A stretch of 13,721 nucleotides of DNA from an uncultured Clostridia bacterium. GTDB taxonomy: Bacteria; Bacillota; Clostridia; TANB77; CAG-508. The translations under genes were made by a program, and so were the position numbers. The DNA is taken from positions 1 through 13,721 of the forward strand of contig CAPZDM010000041.1 of assembly GCA_948745425.1 (NCBI GenBank), in the 5' to 3' direction. Position 1 is the stretch's first letter. Each line of letters starts with the position of its first letter. Positions 1 through 6,061 of this stretch are shown here, in pieces. The notes under the pieces were generated by a model. That model was given only the letters and a program-made list of their open reading frames with translations. It made no database searches and was not told the DNA's origin.

Positions 1-459
1 GATGTAACAGATGTAAGTAATCCTATTCAAATTTCAGAAACAATAATAGGAGATAGAAGAACAACTTCAGCAATTTTAACTAATCCTAAAGCTTTACTAT
101 TTTCTAAAGAAAAACAACTAATAGCAATTCCAGTTAACAATTATAGTGAAGATTTTGAAATAGCTTCTTCAAATAATTCTTACTCATCAATCGTTAATTC
201 GTATATAAATTATGATAAATCATATACTGCAGAAGGCTATTTTGTATATAATATAAATATTGAAAATGGATTTAACTTAAAGGGGGTTATAACTCATCAA
301 ACTCCAACAAAAAGTAATTCAGCATATAAATATTATAATAATTCTAAACTATTAAGAGGATTATATATAGATGAAAACCTATATACAGTATCAGAAACAG
401 CTGTGAAAGTAAATAATCTAAATAACTTAGAATTAGTTAGTGAATTAAAAATAAAATAA
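1..459 (+). CDS. Secreted beta-propeller domain protein, C-terminal fragment
   Basis: The reading frame is open from base 1 to the TAA at 457-459, so only the last 152 residues are present and the start lies outside the window. The fragment begins DVTDVSNPIQISETIIGD and continues with alternating short beta-strand and turn segments (for example LLFSKEKQLIAIPV and GLYIDENLYTVSETAVKV). The pattern of 'V.DVS.P' followed by 'LYTVS...KVNNL' is typical of the beta-propeller family of extracytoplasmic bacterial proteins (Beta_propel, COG4880-like). These are usually attached to the envelope by an N-terminal helix, which cannot be seen here. Biochemical role unknown. The next gene starts 21 bases downstream with its own SD, so the two are probably co-transcribed. 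Family call fairly sure; function not. Confidence 0.75.
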   Translation, partial: DVTDVSNPIQISETIIGDRRTTSAILTNPKALLFSKEKQLIAIPVNNYSEDFEIASSNNSYSSIVNSYINYDKSYTAEGYFVYNINIENGFNLKGVITHQTPTKSNSAYKYYNNSKLLRGLYIDENLYTVSETAVKVNNLNNLELVSELKIK

Positions 460-480
460 TTATAAAAGGGGAATTAAATT

Positions 481-741
481 ATGGAAGAAAATTATAAAAA
501 TAAATCTGTTATGAATATAGCATCTCTAGTATTAGGCATAATATCTATAATCACTGCGTCATTTTGGTATATTGCTTTACCAACAGGAATTCTTGCAATT
601 GTATTTGGAGTTAAATCTGCTATAAGAATAGGAAGTAAGATAGGAAAAGCTGGAATGATAACAGGAATAGTTGGATTATCATTATGTGCATTTATTTATA
701 TTGGAATGGCATTAATATTAATCTTGGCAGGAATAAGTTAA
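481..741 (+). CDS. Small DUF4190-type two-helix membrane protein
   Basis: An 86-residue protein starting at ATG, with an AAGGGG Shine-Dalgarno (467-472) 8 bases upstream. It has a short polar N-terminus (MEENYKNKS), a hydrophobic helix at about residues 11-43 containing LGIISIITASFW and PTGILAIVFG, a basic glycine-rich loop (RIGSKIGKAG) and a second helix at about 54-83. The layout 'LGIIS...GILAIVFG...GKAGMITGIVG' is typical of DUF4190 and related small membrane proteins of Bacillota. No enzyme motif is present; these proteins are usually found as accessory domains or alone with unknown role. It lies 21 bases after the beta-propeller gene and is probably the last gene of that operon, since a hairpin follows the stop. 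Confidence 0.7.
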   Translation: MEENYKNKSVMNIASLVLGIISIITASFWYIALPTGILAIVFGVKSAIRIGSKIGKAGMITGIVGLSLCAFIYIGMALILILAGIS

Positions 742-744
742 AAT

Positions 745-794
745 AGCAATGCAGTAATATCAACACTTCCAAGGATTTAAATTATTGCATTGTT
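745..794 (+). terminator. Hairpin after the DUF4190 gene, possible weak terminator
   Basis: Arms at 745-758 and 781-794 can form a 14-bp stem with two G-U pairs around a 22-base loop, starting 4 bases after the stop codon. The 3' side continues ACCCTTTTG, a poor U tract, so termination is possible but not certain. Confidence 0.4.
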
Positions 795-867
795 ACCCTT
801 TTGTTAACCACCCAATAAGTCGAAATAGATTTTGTAAAAAATTTATATATGGAATAGAAGAAATGTG

Positions 868-900
868 TATAATTTTCCAACCACTAGCTAGAAAATTATA
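868..900. other. Perfect 10-bp inverted repeat in the 742-1071 gene-free stretch
   Basis: TATAATTTTC (868-877) and its exact complement GAAAATTATA (891-900) flank a 13-base loop. The rest of 742-1071 shows no plausible coding frame. It holds the hairpin at 745-794, this repeat and the promoter/inverted repeat at 1006-1052. The repeat could be a weak terminator (TTTTAT follows), a protein site or a small-RNA element; nothing here decides between these. Confidence 0.4.
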
Positions 901-1005
901 TTTTATAAAAGTATCAATATTATTTTTATTTTGATGTAAGCTATACTCAATCTTGTAAAACTAGTATATAATAAAATAAATTGGATATGATAATAGAGTT
1001 TATAC

Positions 1006-1052
1006 TTCGCAAAATTAAAAATATTTACTTTTTGCGAAATGAATGTTATAAT
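1006..1052 (+). promoter_or_regulatory. Promoter with inverted-repeat operator candidate before the AAA ATPase gene
   Basis: TTCGCAAAA (1006-1014) and TTTTGCGAA (1030-1038) form a perfect 9-bp inverted repeat with a 15-base spacer. A sigma-A like promoter, TTTACT (1024-1029) with a 17-base spacer and TATAAT (1047-1052), places the right arm inside the -35/-10 spacer, a position expected for a repressor site. The predicted transcript would start close to the SD at 1059-1065, giving a very short leader. Alternatively the repeat is an RNA hairpin transcribed from a promoter further upstream. Confidence 0.45.
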
Positions 1053-1071
1053 AATTCCGAGGTGGTTTAGT

Positions 1072-2259
1072 GTGAAAATAATAGAAAGAAATTACTTGAA
1101 AGAATTAATTGATGTGATTGGAACTCCAGATATAAAAGTTATAACAGGGGTAAGACGTAGTGGAAAATCAAAATTATTACAAATGTTTAAAAATTATATT
1201 AAAGAGAATATAGAAAATGTGAATATAATTAATATCAATTTTAATTTAGTTAAGTTTGATAAATTAAGAGATTATCTATCTTTAAATAATTATGTAGAAT
1301 TAAACTATATTGAAGGTAAAATGAATTTTGTATTAATAGATGAAGTTCAAATGTGTAAAGAGTTTGAAAGAACAATAAATAGCTTACATGCGGAAGAAAA
1401 ATATGATATATATATAACAGGTTCAAATGCATTTTTATTAAGTAGTGATTTAGCTACTTTATTTACTGGTAGAACTTATGAATTACAAATTTATCCATTT
1501 TCTTTTAAAGAATATTTAACTTACTTTAGAAATAATAATATTGAAGAAGCATTTGATAAATATGTTTTTGAAGGTGGATTATCTGGCTCATATGAATATG
1601 ATGATATAAAAAAAAGATATAATTATATAAATGATGTTTATAATGCTCTGATAGTAAGAGATATTAAGCAAAAATATAATATACAAAATACAGGACTAAT
1701 GAATAGTCTTACTGAATTTATGATGGATAATATTTCTAATTTGACATCATACAGAAATATTGCCAGTAAATTAAATGAGAGTAATATAAATACAAATGAT
1801 AAAACAATAGCTTCATATATTAATTATCTGTGTGATGCATTTGCTTTCTATAAAGTAAGAAGATATGATATTCAAGGTAAAAAATATTTATCTTCAATAG
1901 ATAAGTACTATTTAGTAGACCAGTCATTTAAATTTGCTAAGTTAGGAACGAAGAATACTAATTATGGAAGAATATATGAAAATATTGTTGCAATAGAATT
2001 ATTACGAAGAGGTTATGAAATTTATGTGGGAACCTTATATAACAAAGAAATAGATTTTGTTGCAATGAAAAGAAATGAAAAATTATATATTCAAGTATCA
2101 GATGATATAAGTTACGATAATACTTTAAAAAGAGAAGTCGAACCATTATTACAAATTAAAGATGCTTACCCAAAAGTAATAATTGCTAGAACAAAACATG
2201 AAGATTATCAGTATGAGGGGATACAAATATATGATATAGCTAATTGGCTTGCTAAGTAG
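1072..2259 (+). CDS. AAA-family ATPase with C-terminal DUF4143 domain
   Basis: I start this 395-residue protein at GTG 1072 and not at the in-frame ATG 1039. A GAGGTGG Shine-Dalgarno (1059-1065) sits 6 bases before the GTG, and family members typically begin MKIIERNYL. The Walker A motif GVRRSGKS is at residues 26-33, Walker B FVLIDEVQ at 86-93 (D90, E91), and a sensor-like stretch ITGSNAFLLSS follows. After the helical part comes the DUF4143 region, whose end (EIDFVAMKRNEKLYIQVSDD) resembles a PD-(D/E)XK nuclease-like fold. These single-gene ATPases (AAA_14 plus DUF4143) are widespread and often present in many copies in gut bacteria. Their role is not established; defence, toxin and regulatory roles have been suggested. 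The gene stands alone and ends 54 bases before the ssrA promoter. Family sure, function unknown. Confidence 0.85.
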   Translation: MKIIERNYLKELIDVIGTPDIKVITGVRRSGKSKLLQMFKNYIKENIENVNIININFNLVKFDKLRDYLSLNNYVELNYIEGKMNFVLIDEVQMCKEFERTINSLHAEEKYDIYITGSNAFLLSSDLATLFTGRTYELQIYPFSFKEYLTYFRNNNIEEAFDKYVFEGGLSGSYEYDDIKKRYNYINDVYNALIVRDIKQKYNIQNTGLMNSLTEFMMDNISNLTSYRNIASKLNESNINTNDKTIASYINYLCDAFAFYKVRRYDIQGKKYLSSIDKYYLVDQSFKFAKLGTKNTNYGRIYENIVAIELLRRGYEIYVGTLYNKEIDFVAMKRNEKLYIQVSDDISYDNTLKREVEPLLQIKDAYPKVIIARTKHEDYQYEGIQIYDIANWLAK

Positions 2260-2313
2260 TAAGTTATGGGTATTAACATTTTAATGGGATAAAAAAATAA
2301 GAAAAATTTACAA

Positions 2314-2342
2314 TTGCATAAAACATATAAATAGTGTATAAT
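2314..2342 (+). promoter_or_regulatory. Sigma-A promoter of ssrA
   Basis: TTGCAT (2314-2319), a 17-base spacer and a perfect TATAAT (2337-2342). The RNA 5' end inferred from acceptor-stem pairing (2360) is 17 bases further on, so transcription should start slightly upstream with 5' trimming, as usual for tmRNA. Confidence 0.8.
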
Positions 2343-2359
2343 ATAAAGGAGCAAAACAA

Positions 2360-2717
2360 GGGGATGTATTTGGTTTCGACAATTGCATAGAAACATAAAT
2401 AGCGAGTGGTGGAATTCTACTTGGCCACCTAAAAAATGTAGAAAAATAAAATAAACGCTGATAATAATAGAGAATTAGCATTTGCTGCCTAAGAGCAGTA
2501 ACATCTTATTATAAATGCCCACGTTTATAAATAAGGTGTCAAACCAGTGGGAAACGAAGCTATTTATTTTCTCGTAAATAGTAGGTATCTAGAGAATACT
2601 GATGAATAAAGTTTGTTTGTTAACTTTATCAAAGGGAAATTAGATAACAAACTGTACTCGAAGAAGTTTATGTGGAAATGCTTTTGGACGTGAGTTCAAC
2701 TCTCACCATCTCCACCA
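2360..2717 (+). ncRNA. ssrA: tmRNA (trans-translation RNA)
   Basis: A one-piece tmRNA of about 358 bases that rescues stalled ribosomes and tags the incomplete protein for degradation. The 5' end GGGGATG (2360-2366) pairs with CATCTCC (2707-2713), allowing one G-U pair, to form the alanine-tRNA-like acceptor stem, and ACCA ends the gene. The conserved TGGTTTCGAC follows the 5' end, and GTTCAACTC near the 3' end is the T-loop. The tag frame starts at GCT 2457 and stops at TAA 2490-2492. It encodes ADNNRELAFAA after the tRNA-borne alanine, with the small hydrophobic C-terminus recognised by ClpXP-type proteases. The 3' CCA is encoded. The middle region is consistent with pseudoknots but I did not fold it. 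Identification is essentially certain; the exact 5' end rests on pairing. Confidence 0.95.
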
Positions 2718-2725
2718 ATAGAAAT

Positions 2726-2756
2726 GGATGATTTTTTAGTTTGCAAAAAATCATCC
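2726..2756 (+). terminator. Hairpin directly downstream of ssrA
   Basis: GGATGATTTTTT (2726-2737) and AAAAAATCATCC (2745-2756) form a perfect 12-bp stem with a 7-base loop, 9 bases after the tmRNA CCA. The U run lies inside the stem and not after it, so this is an atypical intrinsic terminator. It may also act as a 3' processing barrier, with read-through into the next gene possible. Confidence 0.6.
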
Positions 2757-2780
2757 TAATTCAAAAAAGGAAGGATAACA

Positions 2781-3371
2781 TTGAAATATAAGTATACCAA
2801 AAAGGATTTAGATTTAATTTCATGGGAAAGAATAGATAGTTTTATAGAAAAGATTTATAAAGAAGTAAATAATTATTTAAAATCCAATAATCTATCGATC
2901 AGATATATAGCACCTATAATGCGTGGAGGTGGAGTTCCAGCAATAAAACTTTCCCATATGTTTAATGTTATAGATATGTTACCAATACAATTAAAACATA
3001 ATCACGAAACTCATAGAATAGATACTAAAATTGGATTAGATTACTTAAAAGATAATTCAATAAATGAAAACGAATGCATATTGTTAGTGGAAGGTAATCA
3101 TGTAACTGGAGAAACTGCAAATATTGCTACTAATATGATAAAAGAGAAGTTTGGAGAAGATGTAAAGATTATTTATGTTTCCTTAACTAGAGATTATACA
3201 TATAAAGATAGTGTGAAAAATATATGTTTTACTACTTGGGCAATGACTACAAACGAAATGAAGAAATTATCTAAAGAAGAATGCGATAAACTAAATATTA
3301 ACTATAAATTAGTTTCTGTATACCCTTGGGAAAATGTAACTGAAGAGTTGTATGAATTAAATAATAGTTAA
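2781..3371 (+). CDS. Phosphoribosyltransferase-fold protein with altered PRPP loop
   Basis: A 196-residue protein starting at TTG, chosen because AAGGAAGG (2767-2774) lies 6 bases upstream and no ATG follows at a suitable distance. Residues 40-60 (IRYIAPIMRGGGVPAIKLSHM) and 97-120 (ENECILLVEGNHVTGETANIA, with key residues V103-E104-G105 and T109-G110-E111-T112) match the type I PRTase layout. There, a hydrophobic strand and two acidic residues precede 'TG.T', which binds the PRPP phosphate. In this protein the usual acidic pair is E104-G105 (only one acid), while TGET is kept. It may be a nucleobase/nucleotide PRTase or a relative that has changed substrate. It sits between ssrA and a strong terminator, so it is probably a single-gene unit or fed by read-through from ssrA. 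Fold likely; substrate unknown. Confidence 0.6.
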   Translation: MKYKYTKKDLDLISWERIDSFIEKIYKEVNNYLKSNNLSIRYIAPIMRGGGVPAIKLSHMFNVIDMLPIQLKHNHETHRIDTKIGLDYLKDNSINENECILLVEGNHVTGETANIATNMIKEKFGEDVKIIYVSLTRDYTYKDSVKNICFTTWAMTTNEMKKLSKEECDKLNINYKLVSVYPWENVTEELYELNNS

Positions 3372-3377
3372 TTAAAT

Positions 3378-3412
3378 AAAGGAGAAAATCAATATTTTAG
3401 ATTTTCTCCTTT
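3378..3412 (+). terminator. Intrinsic terminator of the PRTase-like gene
   Basis: AAAGGAGAAAATC (3378-3390) and GATTTTCTCCTTT (3400-3412) form a perfect 13-bp stem with a 9-base loop. The T-rich end of the stem is continued by one more T, giving TTTT. It lies 6 bases after the stop codon and, being A-rich on the left arm, could also work on the other strand. Confidence 0.8.
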
Positions 3413-3480
3413 TACTAATGACTAACATAGCATAAAGCTATGGACAGTAATGTAATAATATTTTATTAATAAACTATCTC

Positions 3481-3673
3481 ATGGCAGAAAGTCAAGCAAA
3501 ATTCAAATTTTAATTGCTCAGATAAAACATATAGAGAGGGATTAAAAAGATTATCGAAAAAACTTGAATGTAAAGTAGTAAATGTGTATAATAAATCTGT
3601 AATAATTAAAGGAGAAACAAATGAACAATCAAGAAAAGCTGTCTTTAGGTTCAAAAATTATAATAATAGATAG
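3481..3673 (+). pseudogene. Possible remnant of a small gene, frameshifted in a T run
   Basis: From ATG 3481 the frame reads MAESQAKFKF and stops at TAA 3511-3513. Removing one T from the TTTT run at 3508-3511 makes it continue as NCSDKTYREGLKRLSKK, then LECKVVNVYNKSVIIKGE, and end at TAG 3671-3673 as a protein of about 63 residues. The second frame is stop-free from 3473 to the stop. The composition (charged, with alternating hydrophobic residues) looks protein-like, but there is no clear SD before 3481. The remnant overlaps the start of the MFS gene by 53 bases. I do not recognise the family. It may also be chance open sequence in a leader region; the only other item in 3413-3620 is a short hairpin (CATAGC/GCTATG around 3426-3442). 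Confidence 0.3.
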
Positions 3674-4826
3674 AGCAATAGGAAATATACTGGATTTATT
3701 TTCAAATACTTTCTTATCAGCATATTTTTATAAACTTACACAAGATAATATGATTTATATCTCTGTTTACTATATTATTGTTTGGATTATTGCTACAATA
3801 GGAGCTTTATTAGTAGGTAATTATATAAAAAGAAAGAATAAAGTAGTATTATATAGATATGGAATACTTATAAACTCACTATTTATTATATTAATTATTT
3901 GTTTAAAAGAGGAAATATTAAATTATGTATGGTTAATGGCTATAATATATGGCATGTCAGTAGCAACTACAGGATTTCCATTTAATATGATGGAATCTGA
4001 ACTAGTTAGTGAAAAGGAGAGAACAAAATATATAGGGTATAGACATGTAGTAGGTAAAAGTGCGCAAGTTATTGCACCTATATTTTTAGGAGCTTATATT
4101 ACAATTACTTCATATCAAATAGCTGCTATACTTGTACTAGTATTTTCTATTATAAGGCTAATTAATAGTTGTTTTATGAGGAATGTAAATATAGTAAAAG
4201 AAAAAATGGACTTAAAAAAATTCATAAGAGCTGTAAAAAATAAAAAACAATATCCAATAAAGGATATATTCATAATTGAATTTTTAAAAGGAGTAACAGT
4301 TAATGGCGTTTTAGAGAAAATAATAGCTCTTTTAATTATATATGAGGTACAAACAGAATTAAACTTAGGAATATGGTCCTCTATCTTTTCTATATGTATG
4401 ATTTTTGCAATGATGATATTTGCAAAAAAATACAATAAATATAAATCCAAAAATCTATTAACGATATGTTCATTTAGTATAATAACAAGCTTCTTCTTAT
4501 TATTAATGTCGATAAATTTAACAACAATAATCATATATAATATTGTATATTATGTATTTATAAAAATAATGTATTCAATTACTGAAATAAATTTATTTGA
4601 CTATTCTAATAGGCAACCATTTGGTAAAGAATTAAATGTAGAGTATTTTATTTTTAGAGAAATATTTTTAAATATAGGTAGAATGCTAGGATATGCAATA
4701 TTATTAATCATAGGATTTACACATAATTTAGAATACTTAAAAATATTCTTTCTATGTATGACAATCGCTTTAATAATAATTATAAGAATAAGTAAAAAAA
4801 TAAATACAAAAGAAATCAAGCAATAA
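3621..4826 (+). CDS. Major facilitator superfamily permease
   Basis: A 401-residue, very hydrophobic protein beginning at ATG 3621, with AAAGGAG (3608-3614) 6 bases upstream. The hydrophobic segments are consistent with about 12 transmembrane helices, split by a charged central loop near residues 190-215 (MRNVNIVKEKMDLKKFIRAV), the usual 6+6 MFS division. The loop after the second helix, GNYIKRKNKVVLYRYG (about 67-82), is in the place of MFS motif A but lacks the aspartate. A conserved-looking stretch, MESELVSEKERTKYIGYRH, lies between helices 4 and 5. The substrate cannot be told. The gene follows a strong terminator and is followed by a separate promoter at 4848, so it is probably transcribed alone. 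No promoter of good quality is visible directly upstream. Confidence 0.75.
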   Translation: MNNQEKLSLGSKIIIIDRAIGNILDLFSNTFLSAYFYKLTQDNMIYISVYYIIVWIIATIGALLVGNYIKRKNKVVLYRYGILINSLFIILIICLKEEILNYVWLMAIIYGMSVATTGFPFNMMESELVSEKERTKYIGYRHVVGKSAQVIAPIFLGAYITITSYQIAAILVLVFSIIRLINSCFMRNVNIVKEKMDLKKFIRAVKNKKQYPIKDIFIIEFLKGVTVNGVLEKIIALLIIYEVQTELNLGIWSSIFSICMIFAMMIFAKKYNKYKSKNLLTICSFSIITSFFLLLMSINLTTIIIYNIVYYVFIKIMYSITEINLFDYSNRQPFGKELNVEYFIFREIFLNIGRMLGYAILLIIGFTHNLEYLKIFFLCMTIALIIIIRISKKINTKEIKQ

Positions 4827-4847
4827 CACAAAAATAAGTAAAAAACA

Positions 4848-4876
4848 TTGATTTATTTTAGAATTAATGATATAAA
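4848..4876 (+). promoter_or_regulatory. Promoter of the anchored unknown protein gene
   Basis: TTGATT (4848-4853), a 17-base spacer and TATAAA (4871-4876), 33 bases before the ATG at 4909. A further weak A/T hairpin between the MFS stop and this promoter is not convincing as a terminator. Confidence 0.65.
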
Positions 4877-4908
4877 ATAAAAAAAGAAAAACGAAAGGGG
4901 AAAATTAT

Positions 4909-5418
4909 ATGAAAAAACCAGTGATGATAGCGATAATAGCAGTAGTCATAGTAGCCATTATAGTAGCAATAATAGTTGGAATATCTTTAAACAAACCAAA
5001 TAAAGAGGACGAAAATAAGCAACAGGAAATTACAGATGCTGAAAGCTTTAGAAGTGCTATGCAAGAAAAAGGATATATTGTAATGGACGCAAAAAATCAA
5101 TTTGCAAATTATAGTAAAATAGAAAAAGTATATATAGCTGCTAATGAAAGTTATACTTATCAAATTGAATTTTATCAAATTTCAGAAGACGCCTATGCGA
5201 CAAGTTTTTATAACAATAATAAATCTAAATTTGAAGCTTTAAAAACAGAAAACTCTGTTGAAACAAATAATGATTTAGATAATAATTCAAAATATACATT
5301 AACAACTGATGATAAATATAAAGTAGTATCAAAAGTAAATAATAATATTATATATTTAGATGTAAAACTTGAATATAAAGATACTGTTCTAAAAGTATTA
5401 GAAGAATTAGGATATTAG
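4909..5418 (+). CDS. Membrane-anchored extracytoplasmic protein of unknown function
   Basis: A 169-residue protein with an AAAGGGG Shine-Dalgarno (4895-4901) 7 bases before the ATG. Residues 1-4 are MKKP, followed by one long helix (about 5-28) made almost only of A, I and V. No lipobox cysteine or evident signal-peptidase site is present, so it should stay as an N-terminal anchor. The rest is hydrophilic: a short low-complexity linker (NKPNKEDENKQQ), then a compact mixed alpha/beta domain (about 40-169) starting DAESFRSAMQEKGYIV and ending with a predicted helix, DTVLKVLEELGY. I do not recognise the family. It has its own promoter. Its original downstream region is cut by the IS-like element, which begins only 8 bases after the stop, so the element's inner hairpin probably ends this transcript. 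Confidence 0.65.
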   Translation: MKKPVMIAIIAVVIVAIIVAIIVGISLNKPNKEDENKQQEITDAESFRSAMQEKGYIVMDAKNQFANYSKIEKVYIAANESYTYQIEFYQISEDAYATSFYNNNKSKFEALKTENSVETNNDLDNNSKYTLTTDDKYKVVSKVNNNIIYLDVKLEYKDTVLKVLEELGY

Positions 5419-5426
5419 AAATAAGA

Positions 5427-5474
5427 AATACAATAAAAGGTGGCTTTGCCCAATGTCAACAACTTAAGAAAAAA
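5427..5474 (+). repeat. Left terminal inverted repeat
   Basis: Matches the complement of 5935-5982 at all 48 positions, including the core GGTGGCTTTGCCCAATG and the palindromic CTTAAG (5463-5468). The matching stops outside at 5426/5983 and inside at 5475/5934. Confidence 0.95.
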
Positions 5475-5515
5475 GAAAGAAAATCATCAGAAATTGATGA
5501 TTTTCTTTCTTTTTT
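5469..5515 (+). terminator. Hairpin terminator inside the left end
   Basis: A perfect 21-bp stem (5469-5489 and 5495-5515) with a 5-base loop and a closing T run. It lies about 50 bases after the stop of the gene at 4909-5418 and would stop that transcript from entering the element. Confidence 0.85.
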
Positions 5516-5544
5516 TGTTATAATGAAATAAAAAGAGGTAACAA

Positions 5545-5901
5545 ATGATAAAATCAGTAAAAAGAAGAAATAGTAAAATAAAAAATTTCATATATAGTGA
5601 AGATATAAGAAACTTGTGTAGATTGACTGGTAAAAAGTATACAAATACATTCACTCGAAATAGAAAGATATCTTGTCAAGATTTATTACTAATGACTTTA
5701 AATAAACAGAGAAAAAATACCTCTTTTGAAATTAGAGATTTTATTGTAAGAAAAAAAGGAGATAAAAAGGTAATGTGTAGTGATGAAGCATATTTAAAAC
5801 AAAGAAGACATCTAAATCCAGAAGTTTTTAAGCAAATGAATGAAATATATTTAAAAGATTTTTATGAAGAAAAGAAATTCATTCAAATAATTAAAAGCTA
5901 A
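5545..5901 (+). CDS. N-terminal fragment of an IS4-like transposase
   Basis: A 118-residue frame that begins at ATG with AGAGG (5534-5538) 6 bases upstream. A TATAAT (5519-5524) precedes it, with TTGATG at a long 19-base spacing. The fragment contains IYSEDIRNLCRLTG, then FTRNRKISCQDLLLMTL (about 33-49), then LKQRRHLNPEVFKQMNEIYL (about 84-103). This order is that of the N-terminal domain of IS4-type transposases: 'FxRNRKLxFxDLi', then 'ISRQA...LnpevFkeln', just before the DDE core. Full proteins are usually around 400 residues or more, so the catalytic part has been deleted. The last residues, KFIQIIKS, may come from the far side of the deletion. The frame itself is undamaged, so a short DNA-binding protein could still be made. 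Family likely; activity not expected. Confidence 0.65.
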   Translation: MIKSVKRRNSKIKNFIYSEDIRNLCRLTGKKYTNTFTRNRKISCQDLLLMTLNKQRKNTSFEIRDFIVRKKGDKKVMCSDEAYLKQRRHLNPEVFKQMNEIYLKDFYEEKKFIQIIKS

Positions 5902-5902
5902 A

Positions 5903-5943
5903 AAGAAAAAATCAGTTCAAATATATTGAACTGATTTTTTCTT
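5903..5943 (+). terminator. Hairpin terminator inside the right end
   Basis: A perfect 18-bp stem (5903-5920 and 5926-5943) with loop ATATA, starting just after the transposase-fragment stop. The right arm runs into a six-T stretch, and its outer part belongs to the right TIR. Confidence 0.85.
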
Positions 5944-5982
5944 AAGTTGTTGACATTGGGCAAAGCCACCTTTTATTGTATT
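5935..5982 (-). repeat. Right terminal inverted repeat
   Basis: The exact complement of the left repeat at 5427-5474. Transcription through the whole element would give an RNA whose ends pair over 48 bp. Confidence 0.95.
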
Positions 5983-6003
5983 GGAAAAAATTAATATAAA
6001 TAC

Positions 6004-6032
6004 TTTAAAGAATGCTAGAAATGTGTTATCAT
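6004..6032 (+). promoter_or_regulatory. Possible promoter of the alkylation repair gene
   Basis: TTTAAA (6004-6009), a 17-base spacer and TATCAT (6027-6032), with TGTG just before the -10. It lies outside the IS-like element. Both hexamers are imperfect. Confidence 0.35.
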
Positions 6033-6061
6033 ATAAAAAAATGTAAAATTAGGAGGAAAAA

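Larger units (their letters stand above)
5427..5982 (+). mobile_element. 556-bp IS-derived element (MITE-like) with 48-bp perfect TIRs
   Basis: The stretch is bounded by perfect 48-bp terminal inverted repeats (5427-5474 and 5935-5982) and holds a single 118-codon gene for the start of an IS4-like transposase. The DDE catalytic core is missing, so the element cannot move by itself and would need a full relative in the genome. Each inner end carries a strong hairpin terminator, which insulates the element from outside transcription in either direction. No clear target-site duplication flanks it: GAAATAAGA is on the left and GGAAAAAATT on the right. The outermost 4 bases (AATA/TATT) could be part of the TIR or of a palindromic target. 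It inserted between the anchored-protein gene and alkD. Confidence 0.85.

Noticed and set aside
1039..1071. Upstream ATG start for the AAA ATPase
   Set aside because: The 11 extra residues lie over the inverted repeat and the SD, there is no SD before the ATG, and the GTG at 1072 has a good SD and a family-like start.
2690..2720. Integration (att) site at the 3' end of ssrA
   Set aside because: No integrase gene and no second copy of the tmRNA 3' end is visible in the window, although ssrA is a common target.
4115..4534. 139-codon frame on the minus strand inside the MFS gene
   Set aside because: It is antisense to clear membrane-helix coding sequence, has no SD or promoter, and its hydrophobic content mirrors the AT-rich gene opposite.
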